This document shows positions 1 through 5,335 of a DNA stretch of 5,730 nucleotides, piece after piece (within the stretch, counting starts at the first letter, position 1; each line of letters begins with the position of its first letter). The notes beneath the pieces were generated by a model. That model searched no databases. It was not told where the DNA came from and worked only from the letters and a program-made list of their open reading frames with translations. A program made the translations under genes and the position numbers. The stretch comes from Gemmatimonadota bacterium (GTDB lineage: Bacteria; Gemmatimonadota; Gemmatimonadetes; Gemmatimonadales; GWC2-71-9): NCBI GenBank assembly GCA_003220855.1, contig QHTP01000053.1, forward strand, positions 1 to 5,730. Direction: 5' to 3'.

Positions 1-538
1 CCTCCTCCACCGTGATCACGCCGTCCTTGCCCACCTTCTCCATCGCGTCCGCGATGATCGTGCCGATCTCCCGATCGTCGTTCGCGGAGATCGTCCCGAC
101 CTGCGCGATCTCCTTCCGGCCCTTGCTGGGCGCGGAGATCCGCTTCAGCTCCTCCACCACCAGCTCGACCGCCTTGTCGATGCCGCGCTTCAGCGACATC
201 GGGTTGGCGCCCGCGGTGACCGACCTGAGCCCCTCGCGGAAGATCGCCTGCGCCAGCACCGTCGCCGTGGTCGTGCCGTCCCCGGCGATATCGGAGGTCT
301 TGGTCGCCACTTCCTTCACCATCTGGGCGCCCATGTTCTCGATCGGGTCCTCGAGCTCGATCTCTTTGGCGACGGTGACCCCGTCCTTGGTGATCGTCGG
401 GTTCCCAAACTTCTTGTCGATGACGACGTTGCGACCCTTCGGACCGAGGGTGACTTTCACCGCCTCGGCCAGCTGATCCACGCCCCGCTTGAGGCGCGAG
501 CGGGCCTCGGTATTGAATTCGAGATACTTGGCAGTCAT
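1..538 (-). CDS. groEL: Chaperonin GroEL, N-terminal part (cut by window edge)
   Basis: GroEL is the 60 kDa cytosolic chaperonin that forms double heptameric rings and folds proteins with ATP and the GroES lid. About 179 codons are present of the usual roughly 540, and the rest lies beyond the left edge. The reading starts MTAKYLEFNTEARS. The nucleotide-binding equatorial signatures are intact: VTLGPKGRNV at residues 29-38, D52 in TKDGVTVAKEI, and GDGTTTATVLAQ from residue 86, which includes the ATPase aspartate D87. ENMGAQMVKEVA and TAGANPM also match the family. The ATG at 536-538 is preceded on the minus strand by a purine-rich GGAGAGGGGAAGAG. It lies 17 bases after groES, so the two are almost certainly co-transcribed. 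Identification is certain; only the C-terminal part is unseen. Confidence 0.98.
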   Translation of the reverse strand, partial: MTAKYLEFNTEARSRLKRGVDQLAEAVKVTLGPKGRNVVIDKKFGNPTITKDGVTVAKEIELEDPIENMGAQMVKEVATKTSDIAGDGTTTATVLAQAIFREGLRSVTAGANPMSLKRGIDKAVELVVEELKRISAPSKGRKEIAQVGTISANDDREIGTIIADAMEKVGKDGVITVEE

Positions 539-555
539 CTCTTCCCCTCTCCCGC

Positions 556-864
556 TCAGCTGAGCTTAGCGATGACGTCGGATTCCTTGATCAGGATGAT
601 CTCTTCCTCGTCCAGCTCCACCTGCGAGCCGGTGTACTTCCCATACACGACCCGGTCGCCGACCTTCAGCTCCATCGGGACCCGCTGGCCCTTTTCCATC
701 CGGCCGGGCCCGACCGCGATGACCTCACCCTGGATCGGCTTCTCCTTGGCCGTGTCCGGGATATAGAGACCACCTTTCATCTCCTCGGTCTCTTCCATCG
801 GCCGGATCGCCACGCGATCGGCGAGTGGGAAGATCTTCAGCCGCGTCTTCGTCGCAGTAGCCAT
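556..864 (-). CDS. groES: Co-chaperonin GroES
   Basis: GroES is the heptameric 10 kDa lid of the GroEL chamber. The 102-residue length is normal for the family. It reads MATATKTRLKIFPLADRVAIRP at the start, where PLADRV is the conserved first strand motif. The mobile loop that contacts GroEL is intact around EMKGGLYIPDTAKEKP (residues 28-43), followed by GEVIAVGPG, the KVGDRVVYGKYTG turn and the C-terminal strand EEEIILIKESDVIAKL. The ATG at 862-864 has a good upstream ribosome site (GGGGAG on the minus strand, four bases away). It sits between hsp20 (96 bases upstream) and groEL (17 bases downstream), all in one direction. No CIRCE repeat (TTAGCACTC-N9-GAGTGCTAA) is present in its leader, so HrcA control of the usual kind is not supported at this spot. 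Confidence 0.97.
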   Translation of the reverse strand: MATATKTRLKIFPLADRVAIRPMEETEEMKGGLYIPDTAKEKPIQGEVIAVGPGRMEKGQRVPMELKVGDRVVYGKYTGSQVELDEEEIILIKESDVIAKLS

Positions 865-892
865 GATGCTCCCCGTGTGCGTAACTCGGTAC

Positions 893-921
893 GTTTCTGT
901 GGACTCCGAAACCAGTCGGAG
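893..921 (-). promoter_or_regulatory. Competing hairpins in the groES leader
   Basis: Two inverted repeats overlap in the hsp20-groES gap. One is GTTTC (893-897) with GAAAC (908-912), a 5 bp stem with a 10-base loop. The other is CTCCGA (904-909) with TCGGAG (916-921), a 6 bp stem with a 6-base loop. They share bases 908-909 and cross each other, so only one can form at a time. Neither is followed by a T-run on the minus strand, so they do not look like terminators. They could act in mRNA processing, as an RNA switch or as a protein site; this is inference, and short stems of this size also arise by chance. Confidence 0.3.
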
Positions 922-960
922 AGCGCCCCATGCCGCCCCCCTCCCTCGTATTTCGTACGG

Positions 961-1440
961 TCAGGCGTTCAACAATGCCTTCGCCGGCGTGACCTCCACC
1001 GTGATCAGGTGAGGCTTCGCCGTCTCCGCCTTCGGCAGCGTGATCGTCAGCACGCCGAGGTCGCAGGTCGCCTTGATCTTGTTCGCGTCGATCGAGGCCG
1101 ACAGCCGGAACGTCCGCTCGAAGGCGCCGTAGGTGCGCTCATAGCGATGGACCTTCTCGGCTTTCTCCTCCGGCACCTGCTCCTTGGTGCCCTTGATCGT
1201 CAGCAGGTTGTCCTCCACCGAGATCTTCACCTCCGAGGGCCTCACCCCGGGCAGCTCCGCCACCAGGCGGATGGCATCGGGCTCCTCGAAGATGTCCACC
1301 AGCGGCAGCCAGGCGGTGGTCACGGCGTCGGGTACCGGCCACTCAGCCGCGCGGAACGGCTCGTGGAAGGTCCGGCCAATCCGGTGCTCCAAGTGATGCA
1401 GCAGATCCAGCATGGGGTCCCTCTGTATGGTACCGAACAT
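961..1440 (-). CDS. Small heat shock protein, Hsp20/alpha-crystallin family
   Basis: This is an ATP-independent holdase that binds unfolding proteins and passes them to refolding chaperones. The protein has 159 residues, typical of the class. The N-terminal arm (1-42) is followed by an alpha-crystallin domain at about 43-148, with LVDIFEEPDAIRLVAELPGV (47-66), VKISVEDNLLTIKGTKE (71-87), the FERTFRLSASID stretch (107-118) and the hallmark A-x5-GVLTITLPK at 124-137. A C-terminal I-x-V motif (ITV, 146-148) fits the oligomer-contact motif of the family. The ATG at 1438-1440 has AAGGAG upstream on the minus strand. The gene is co-oriented with groES and groEL 96 bases downstream, giving a likely chaperone operon. 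It faces away from the XRE gene at 1634 and shares its control region. Confidence 0.95.
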   Translation of the reverse strand: MFGTIQRDPMLDLLHHLEHRIGRTFHEPFRAAEWPVPDAVTTAWLPLVDIFEEPDAIRLVAELPGVRPSEVKISVEDNLLTIKGTKEQVPEEKAEKVHRYERTYGAFERTFRLSASIDANKIKATCDLGVLTITLPKAETAKPHLITVEVTPAKALLNA

Positions 1441-1479
1441 GGCACTGCTCCTTGCTCGTCGTCGGGCGATTACAGTTAA

Positions 1480-1487
1480 CTAATTAG
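1480..1487. repeat. CTAATTAG palindrome in the divergent control region
   Basis: This is a perfect 8-base palindrome, directly preceded by the palindrome GTTAAC (1475-1480). Both lie about 40-50 bases upstream of the hsp20 ATG, where a repressor could block transcription. It is the hsp20-proximal member of a cluster of inverted repeats between hsp20 and the XRE gene. Short palindromes are common in AT-rich DNA, so a regulatory role is only a suggestion. Confidence 0.3.
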
Positions 1488-1499
1488 GTTGACAGATTG

Positions 1500-1528
1500 C
1501 TATCGTATGTTGAGTAACGTAGCGATAG
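1500..1528. repeat. Inverted repeat CTATCG-N17-CGATAG
   Basis: The arms are CTATCG (1500-1505) and CGATAG (1523-1528), separated by 17 bases. The repeat covers the weak -10 proposed for the hsp20 promoter (1516-1521), so occupancy would affect chaperone transcription more than the XRE operon. Its right arm abuts the AGTGTACTACACT palindrome at 1527. It is a possible operator; no known regulator is recognised. Confidence 0.35.
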
Positions 1529-1545
1529 TGTACTACACTTGTCAA
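1516..1545 (-). promoter_or_regulatory. Candidate sigma-70-type promoter for hsp20-groES-groEL
   Basis: On the minus strand there is a perfect TTGACA -35 box (1540-1545), an 18-base spacer and a weak -10, TACGTT (1516-1521). The -10 matches the consensus only partly, which would suit an activated or alternative-sigma promoter. I see no clear sigma-32 type -10 (CCCCAT) at this spacing. The -35 lies in the palindrome ACTTGTCAAGT, back to back with the plus-strand promoter. Confidence 0.4.
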
Positions 1546-1558
1546 GTACACTTGATAA
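1527..1558. promoter_or_regulatory. Nested palindromic operator between hsp20 and the XRE operon
   Basis: Several inverted repeats overlap here: AGTGTACTACACT (1527-1539); AGTGTACT (1527-1534) with AGTACACT (1545-1552), an 8 bp perfect pair; ACTTGTCAAGT (1537-1547); and TTGTCAAG-N4-CTTGATAA (1539-1558), 7 of 8 positions paired. The octamer TACACTTG also occurs twice directly, at 1534-1541 and 1547-1554, exactly 13 bases apart. The cluster overlaps -35 boxes on both strands, the position expected for a repressor acting on both directions. The XRE protein encoded next door is the natural candidate ligand. The TCAAG/CTTGA half-sites recall the HspR HAIR element (CTTGAGT-N7-ACTCAAG), but the arrangement is different. 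Confidence 0.6.
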
Positions 1559-1568
1559 TCGTTATATT
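1539..1568 (+). promoter_or_regulatory. Sigma-70-type promoter of the XRE operon
   Basis: The -35 box is TTGTCA (1539-1544), followed by an 18-base spacer and the -10 box TATATT (1563-1568). Both boxes match the consensus at five of six positions. Transcription would start near 1575, leaving a leader of about 60 bases before the GTG start at 1634. The operator repeats at 1527-1558 cover the -35 and part of the spacer, as in autorepressed phage-type regulators. Confidence 0.55.
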
Positions 1569-1594
1569 GATTCTCTGGAGGAGTAAGCGTACTT

Positions 1595-1611
1595 AGTGGG
1601 TTAATCCCACT
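1595..1611 (+). promoter_or_regulatory. Leader hairpin AGTGGG-TTAAT-CCCACT before the XRE gene
   Basis: A perfect 6 bp stem with a 5-base loop lies in the transcript leader, ending 11 bases before the ribosome site at 1623. It could stabilise the mRNA, tune translation or be a further protein-binding palindrome. A second strong purine block, GGAGGAG (1577-1583), lies upstream without a usable start codon at normal spacing. There is no T-run after the stem, so it is not a terminator. Confidence 0.4.
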
Positions 1612-1622
1612 CATTCGGCTTT

Positions 1623-1627
1623 GGAGG
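1623..1627 (+). promoter_or_regulatory. Ribosome binding site deciding the GTG start of the XRE gene
   Basis: GGAGG ends six bases before GTG at 1634-1636, ideal spacing. The nearby ATG at 1638 is out of frame. This supports a GTG start for the XRE-family gene. Confidence 0.75.
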
Positions 1628-1633
1628 CACCCT

Positions 1634-2506
1634 GTGGATGTCCCGTTTGTGATCCGGCGCCGGCTGGAGGAATTGGGATTGGAGCAGCAAGCGCTGGCGC
1701 GCGCCGCCCACGTGACCGAGTCCTACATCTCGCAGTTACTGACGCGCAGAAAAGCGCCCCCCGCGCCGAACCGCACGGACATCTATGACCGCATGGACAA
1801 GTTCTTGAAGCTGCCGAGCGGGGAACTGGCCAAGCTGGCGGATCTGCAGCGCAAGGAAGAATTGAAGCGGGAATTGGGGGACGAGCCCGCTCCCTTGTTT
1901 CACGAAGTCCGCGAGCTGATTCTGCGCAAGTGTCATCCCGAGAGGGAAAAACACGTCCGCGCGATCTTTGAACAGCAGCCCTTCGGCGAGCTCGAACGCC
2001 TCGTCACCCAGACGCTGCTGGACGTGGTCAAGCGCGTGGCGAAAGACGAACTCGAGAATGACTACTGGCTCCGTATGGTGGCTCGGCTCAGTCGCCGCAC
2101 CTATGAAGAGATGCGGGTCGTCGTGCTCGAGTTCCTCGATACGGACATCTTCCAGGTGTCCGCTGAGAACTGCGTCGCGTTCTTGGATCCGCTGATTGAA
2201 TCCTGGGACATCGACCTGGCGACGTTCAGTCTGGAGATTGTCCTGAATCACAGCGTCGTCCCAGGGCGGGCGAGGCGATTCGCGTTTGTCGAGCGGGACG
2301 CCGAACAGCCTACGAGCGAAGAGCCCGGGCTCATGGAATTCCTTCAGGATTCGTCTCTCAGCGGCACGGCGACCGCGGAGGAAGTCGCCTTTCTCAAGCG
2401 GCTGAAGTTCCAGGGCCAGCGGCCGACCCCCCTGTACTACTACCGGGAGTTGCAGAACCTCCGGGACCCGCTCCATTTTCGCAACCGGAACAAGGAAGAG
2501 GCATGA
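1634..2506 (+). CDS. XRE-family helix-turn-helix regulator with large unassigned C-terminal region
   Basis: This 290-residue protein is probably a cytosolic DNA-binding regulator. Residues about 5-60 form a Cro/C1-type helix-turn-helix: LEQQALARAAHVTESYISQLL (16-36) shows the scanning helix, the turn and the recognition helix TESYISQLL. The remaining 230 residues match no family I can name. They are rich in charged and predicted helical segments (PLFHEVRELILRK 87-99, LERLVTQTLLDVVKRVAK 120-137, YEEMRVVVLEFL 157-168) and end with an aromatic block LYYYRELQNLRDPLHF (267-282). The size suggests a sensing or oligomerising domain. The gene starts with GTG after GGAGG. It is divergent from hsp20 and overlaps the next gene by ATGA, so it heads a three-gene operon. 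Autoregulation through the palindromes upstream is likely but inferred. Confidence 0.9.
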   Translation: MDVPFVIRRRLEELGLEQQALARAAHVTESYISQLLTRRKAPPAPNRTDIYDRMDKFLKLPSGELAKLADLQRKEELKRELGDEPAPLFHEVRELILRKCHPEREKHVRAIFEQQPFGELERLVTQTLLDVVKRVAKDELENDYWLRMVARLSRRTYEEMRVVVLEFLDTDIFQVSAENCVAFLDPLIESWDIDLATFSLEIVLNHSVVPGRARRFAFVERDAEQPTSEEPGLMEFLQDSSLSGTATAEEVAFLKRLKFQGQRPTPLYYYRELQNLRDPLHFRNRNKEEA

Positions 2507-2796
2507 CCATCAAGCCGAATGACTTTCCCAGTCGACTGAGCGTCCTCCTGGGACTGCAGGGCGTGGTGCTTACGGACGAGGAGCTGTCCCACACGACGGA
2601 GCGTTACCCCCGGTGTCGGGGGAAGGAGCACTGGGGCGTGCGTGAATACGTCCGGCGCACCGGGGTTGGCGCGCGTGAATATCGGGTGGTGCGGGGCAGC
2701 AGCATCGAAGATGTGTACCGCAGCGCTGAGCGGGTCCGCGCGGCCGCCGTAGGCACGGCGCTGAACGAGCTCGATTCCCAGGAAACCCCAGGATGA
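2503..2796 (+). CDS. Small protein of unknown function (97 aa), operon gene 2
   Basis: I do not recognise a family. The ATG overlaps the stop of the XRE gene (ATGA at 2503-2506) and has AAGGAAGAGG just upstream, so translation is probably coupled. The product has no signal peptide and no membrane segment, so it is likely cytosolic. Visible features are FPSRLSVLLGLQGVVLTDEEL (8-28), a central basic and aromatic part with one cysteine (YPRCRGKEHWGVREYVRRTG, 35-54), and a helical tail SIEDVYRSAERVRAAAVGTAL (67-87). The overlap on both sides indicates strict co-expression with the XRE regulator, so it may be a partner or modulator of it. The coding case rests on operon structure and codon character, not homology. 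Confidence 0.8.
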   Translation: MTIKPNDFPSRLSVLLGLQGVVLTDEELSHTTERYPRCRGKEHWGVREYVRRTGVGAREYRVVRGSSIEDVYRSAERVRAAAVGTALNELDSQETPG

Positions 2797-3092
2797 CCCG
2801 GAGGAAGCAGCCGTGGGGACAGCAGCGCGGCTGGATCGTCCCGGCGGACGGCAGCCCTCCGCAGGAGTTGCCCCAGCAGATGGTTGGCCAAAAGCTCATC
2901 TCCTGGCCTGGAGCGATGCCCGAAATGCAGCCCGCGGAGCCCGCGAAGAACCTTGCCTCGAAGCATTACTATCATCGCTACGTGCTGAACCCGGACGGTG
3001 TGTCGGTCTACGTACCCGAGGGTCGGGACGCAGAATCCCTGCCAGAGGCTATCAAGAACGAAATCCGGCGCCAGCTGAAGGGACAGTCGTAG
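2793..3092 (+). CDS. Small protein of unknown function (99 aa), operon gene 3
   Basis: I do not recognise a family. It starts at an ATG overlapping the previous stop (ATGA at 2793-2796), the second such overlap in the operon. The N-terminus is basic (MTRRKQPWG) and proline- and glutamine-rich to about residue 50. A compact segment follows, with SKHYYHRYVLNPDGVSVYVPEG (56-77), resembling two beta strands around an NPDG turn. It ends in a charged helix SLPEAIKNEIRRQLKGQS. No membrane or secretion signal is seen. The stop lies directly against the UPF0182 remnant on the other strand, so the right boundary of the operon block is close to 3092. A CCACA/TGTGG hairpin at 3135-3151 lacks a T-run and is at best a weak terminator. 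Confidence 0.78.
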   Translation: MTRRKQPWGQQRGWIVPADGSPPQELPQQMVGQKLISWPGAMPEMQPAEPAKNLASKHYYHRYVLNPDGVSVYVPEGRDAESLPEAIKNEIRRQLKGQS

Positions 3093-3840
3093 GCGCTCTG
3101 GATCTGCGGTTGACGATCCGGGCCGGGCCGTAGACCACACTCTCCCTGTGGCCCTGGTCCCTTAGGCGGGCAGCGAGCGCGAGCAGTGCGTTGCGGGCCA
3201 AGCCCTGGCTCTTGGCTCCCCACAGGACCAGCGCTCCGCCCGCCAGCGCGGCTGGCCCCGCGATCCTCAGGCCGGTGAGTGCGGCGTGGAGATCGGCGAA
3301 GCTCGCTCCCACGAGCGGCCCGGTGGTGGAGTGCAACAGTCCCGGAAGCCGGACGAAGTACACCCGCAACTCCGCCAGCAGGAACCGCAGGGCGATCAGC
3401 AGGGCGAGGTGCAGCCGGGCTGAGGGCTCCACCGTCACGCGCCGCCCGAACACCACGACGTCACGACGCAGCACATACAGCCCGATGGCTGCCACCAGCG
3501 CGAACGTCGTGAGCGTCGTGATGAGCCCGAGGGCAGCGGCGATCACCGGCACCGTGAACACGTAGTAACCCACGTCGCGGCCGAACACCGGGTCCGTCAT
3601 GCCGAACGCCGTATGGTGCAGGAACTGGAGCACTCCAAGCCAGCTGCCTGCGGCGCCCATGCCGAACAGCAGCGCCAGGCCGAGCGCCGAGGGGAGAGCC
3701 AGACCGCGCACCAGCCGGGTCACGTCCGCGGCGGCGGCCCCGGCGCTGAAGTGGACGACCAGGGGGTTCGGGACGAGGCCGCGCTGGGCGATCCGCAGGT
3801 CGAGATAGAGGAACGCGAATACGAGGCCGCCGACCCCCAC
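3052..3840 (-). pseudogene. UPF0182-family membrane protein remnant, both ends and an internal part missing
   Basis: UPF0182 (COG1615) proteins are about 900 residues, with an N-terminal multi-helix membrane domain and a long soluble part; their function is unknown. Here 262 codons remain. The family signature FGMTDPVFGRDVGYYVFTVP lies at residues 79-98, and hydrophobic segments at about 1-15, 48-73, 92-124, 143-163 and 193-209 fit the membrane domain. The frame stays open upstream to 3939 with no ATG, GTG or TTG above the GTG at 3840, so the first helix and start are lost. After LALAARL (221-227) the sequence continues as VVYGPARIVNR (235-245). I recall that as the VYGP-x-QI-x-AR motif from the distal soluble domain, which would imply an in-frame internal deletion of several hundred residues. 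The tail overlaps the end of operon gene 3. Family is quite sure; the deletion model rests on memory. Confidence 0.7.
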
Positions 3841-3856
3841 GCCGAGCAGCGCCTCA

Positions 3857-4321
3857 TTAGGCGTCGGACGGCACCGTCCACATGAGTACGTTCGGCGCGT
3901 ACCGGCGAAACAGCCGGTGCGCGGTGGCGGACTGTTTGGTCACGACGATGACCGCGTCGTCCGCTTCCCGCACTCCCACGAGGGCGAGGCGTACCTGGCC
4001 GTCCGTCTGCACCTGGAAGATGAAGCTGTCATGCGACGGACGGTCCGCATGCGGCTTTGCCCACGCGGGCGGCTTGGCGCCCGAGAACGCGATGACCTGC
4101 AAGGGCTGGGCGAGGGTGACGTCAGAGAGGACCTGCCGCTCGTACCAGGTGCTCGTCCCCGAGCTCGGGGCCTTGACGTGCCGGTGGCCGGTCTTCGGGT
4201 ACGTCGTGTGCCTGCCCGTCGGACCGCAGGCGACGATCACCCCGTTGGCGGTGCTGCTCAACGACGCGACCTGGTACGGCATGCCGTGCCAGACTCCCAC
4301 GACGTCAATGTCTCTGGGCAT
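3857..4321 (-). CDS. Conserved-looking hypothetical protein (154 aa)
   Basis: I do not recognise a named family. The protein reads MPRDIDVVGVWHGMPYQVAS and has no signal peptide or membrane helix. A central pattern GPTGRHTTYPKTGHRHVK (33-50), with alternating strand-like residues, glycines and His/Lys, resembles beta-hairpins seen in small uncharacterised proteins. LRF-free beta-rich segments follow (LQVIAFSGAKPP, DSFIFQVQTDGQVRLALVGV, DDAVIVVTKQS). The chosen ATG at 4319-4321 has only a weak ribosome site. An in-frame ATG at 4415-4417 would add 32 residues that look less protein-like. The stop (TAA at 3857-3859) abuts the UPF0182 remnant. It is divergent from the gene at 4416. The frame stays open to 4801 only because it lies antisense to that gene. 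Confidence 0.6.
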   Translation of the reverse strand: MPRDIDVVGVWHGMPYQVASLSSTANGVIVACGPTGRHTTYPKTGHRHVKAPSSGTSTWYERQVLSDVTLAQPLQVIAFSGAKPPAWAKPHADRPSHDSFIFQVQTDGQVRLALVGVREADDAVIVVTKQSATAHRLFRRYAPNVLMWTVPSDA

Positions 4322-4415
4322 GCGAGAAAGGTAGCAGCGCGACGGCTCAGGGGTGTGCCCCCCGGGGGTTCCTTGTTCGCCGAGGTGGCCCCATGAGTCT
4401 AGTTTTAGCACCGCC

Positions 4416-4973
4416 ATGCTGGAGTCCAGCCTACGTTTTCGCTTGGTGATCGCCCGCGCCGCTGACTCAACACCGGGTGATGTGAGCGCCATCGTAACGC
4501 GATTGCACACCGACACCGAGTTGTTTTGGTTGCTGCGCATCGCCCGACCTGTAGCGGCGGCGCCGAAGGTGTGTCGTCGGTCGGTTGCGACTTGTCTGGC
4601 GCTTCTCATGCTGGATGACCACCTGAGGGTCCTCAGGGTCCTGCCAATGGCGTCAGTTCCCCATACACCGGGTACGGGCGTCCTGCGCAGAGACGGGGTC
4701 ATCCAGACGTACCTAGGTGGCGTACTCCCTCCCCGTGCGCTCGCCGACACTAAGCGAATCGCTGAGTTGCTGATCGATGGCCACTCGTCGTACTTGGACA
4801 CCCTTTGCCAGGCGCTGAGCGGCGATGAGACGTGCGATGGCTTCGAGGCCGTGCCTGCGGACCATGAGCTTTATGACCCGGAGGCTGAGCAGTACTTCGC
4901 GCCCGCGCTAACCGCCTGGTATCGTGCGGGTGTGCTCGTGCATCCTGTCGTACCGAGCACCGGGACGACTTGA
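4416..4973 (+). CDS. Hypothetical protein of unknown function (185 aa)
   Basis: I do not recognise this protein. It begins MLESSLRFRLVIARAADSTPGD and contains several leucine-rich helical stretches (TELFWLLRIARPVAAA 34-49, VATCLALLMLDDHLRVLRVL 57-76). An acidic and aromatic C-terminal part follows (ELYDPEAEQYFAPALTAWYRAG, 151-172), ending HPVVPSTGTT. Four cysteines are present. No clear membrane segment or signal peptide is seen. The third codon positions favour G and C but less strictly than the chaperone genes, which may mean acquired DNA. A GTG start at 4353 is also possible, but the added 21 residues look like translated intergenic sequence. Neither start has a good ribosome site. Coding status is probable, not certain. 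Confidence 0.55.
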   Translation: MLESSLRFRLVIARAADSTPGDVSAIVTRLHTDTELFWLLRIARPVAAAPKVCRRSVATCLALLMLDDHLRVLRVLPMASVPHTPGTGVLRRDGVIQTYLGGVLPPRALADTKRIAELLIDGHSSYLDTLCQALSGDETCDGFEAVPADHELYDPEAEQYFAPALTAWYRAGVLVHPVVPSTGTT

Positions 4974-5268
4974 GATCCCCCCGTGAAATTGGCCATAAGC
5001 TCGCGAGTCCGATGCGGAATCAGGAGAGCCAGGGCCCGGTCGAGGCTCAGCGCGTAGCGTGCGCCGCTCCTCGGCGGCCTCGCGCGTGACGAACACGCCC
5101 ATTGTTAACGGCGAGTGAAAATTGTACGCGGTCTGGCGGGGAGCGGTGCTGTTCACTCGTCTCGCTTCGTTTCGCGCGGTACGATTCGGGGACGGTTGGG
5201 CGGGTGCGATTCGGGTGCGTTTCGGACGTTTCGTCTGGATTTCCTGCTCGCCAATCTCTGATTTTTCC
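4974..5268. other. Intergenic stretch without a convincing gene
   Basis: No gene is supported here. Open frames exist on both strands but have low-complexity, arginine- and proline-rich translations typical of GC-rich non-coding DNA. A minus-strand stretch around 5040-5105 reads MGVFVTREAAEERRTLRAE, which looks protein-like over only about 20 residues and could be debris. Between 5160 and 5240 there are many TTCG-containing words, including CGATTCGGG twice (5182-5190 and 5207-5215, 25 bases apart). The stretch precedes the tRNA-like sequence and may belong to an integration scar. Confidence 0.4.
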
Positions 5269-5300
5269 GCGCCCGAGCACGCGGTCGTGCCTGTTTGGTG

Positions 5301-5335
5301 TCAACGGGTCGCAGGTTCGAGTCCTGCCTCGGGAG
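5301..5335 (+). tRNA. tRNA-like 3' half (possible tRNA-Asn remnant or att site)
   Basis: A perfect T arm is present: GCAGG (5311-5315), loop TTCGAGT (5316-5322), CCTGC (5323-5327), with the invariant TTCGA. It is preceded by TCAAC (5301-5305, 3' anticodon-stem position) and a 5-base variable loop GGGTC. It is followed by the seven acceptor bases CTCGGGA and G at the discriminator position, then CTCC rather than CCA. A terminal A72 with G73 fits tRNA-Asn, which has U1. The matching 5' half (TCCCGAG, a normal D arm) is missing, so this is not a functional canonical tRNA. Alternatively, 5269-5336 can fold as an abbreviated cloverleaf, with CCCGAG pairing CTCGGG. Confidence 0.45.

Noticed and set aside
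12..476. Plus-strand open frame opposite groEL
   Set aside because: It is the antisense shadow of a clear GroEL coding sequence; its serine- and threonine-rich translation matches nothing.
865..960. Search for a CIRCE or HAIR element before groES
   Set aside because: Neither TTAGCACTC-N9-GAGTGCTAA nor CTTGAGT-N7-ACTCAAG is present; only the small competing stems were found.
1736..2476. 246-codon minus-strand frame opposite the XRE gene
   Set aside because: Long only because of GC-rich codons on the other strand; the XRE frame has a recognisable domain, ribosome site, promoter and operon overlap.
2604..3140. 178-codon minus-strand frame opposite the two small operon genes
   Set aside because: Low-complexity Arg, Pro and Ser translation with no motif; the plus-strand genes are supported by ATGA overlaps.
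3135..3151. CCACA/TGTGG hairpin as terminator of the three-gene operon
   Set aside because: Only 5 bp, no T-run after it, and it lies inside the UPF0182-derived sequence.
4322..4801. Upstream extension of the 3857-4321 gene to a 314-residue protein
   Set aside because: The added part is antisense to the 4416 gene, basic and serine-rich; protein-like sequence begins at the ATG at 4321.
5182..5215. CGATTCGGG direct repeat as a CRISPR-like or iteron array
   Set aside because: Only two exact copies, no regular spacers and no linked genes.
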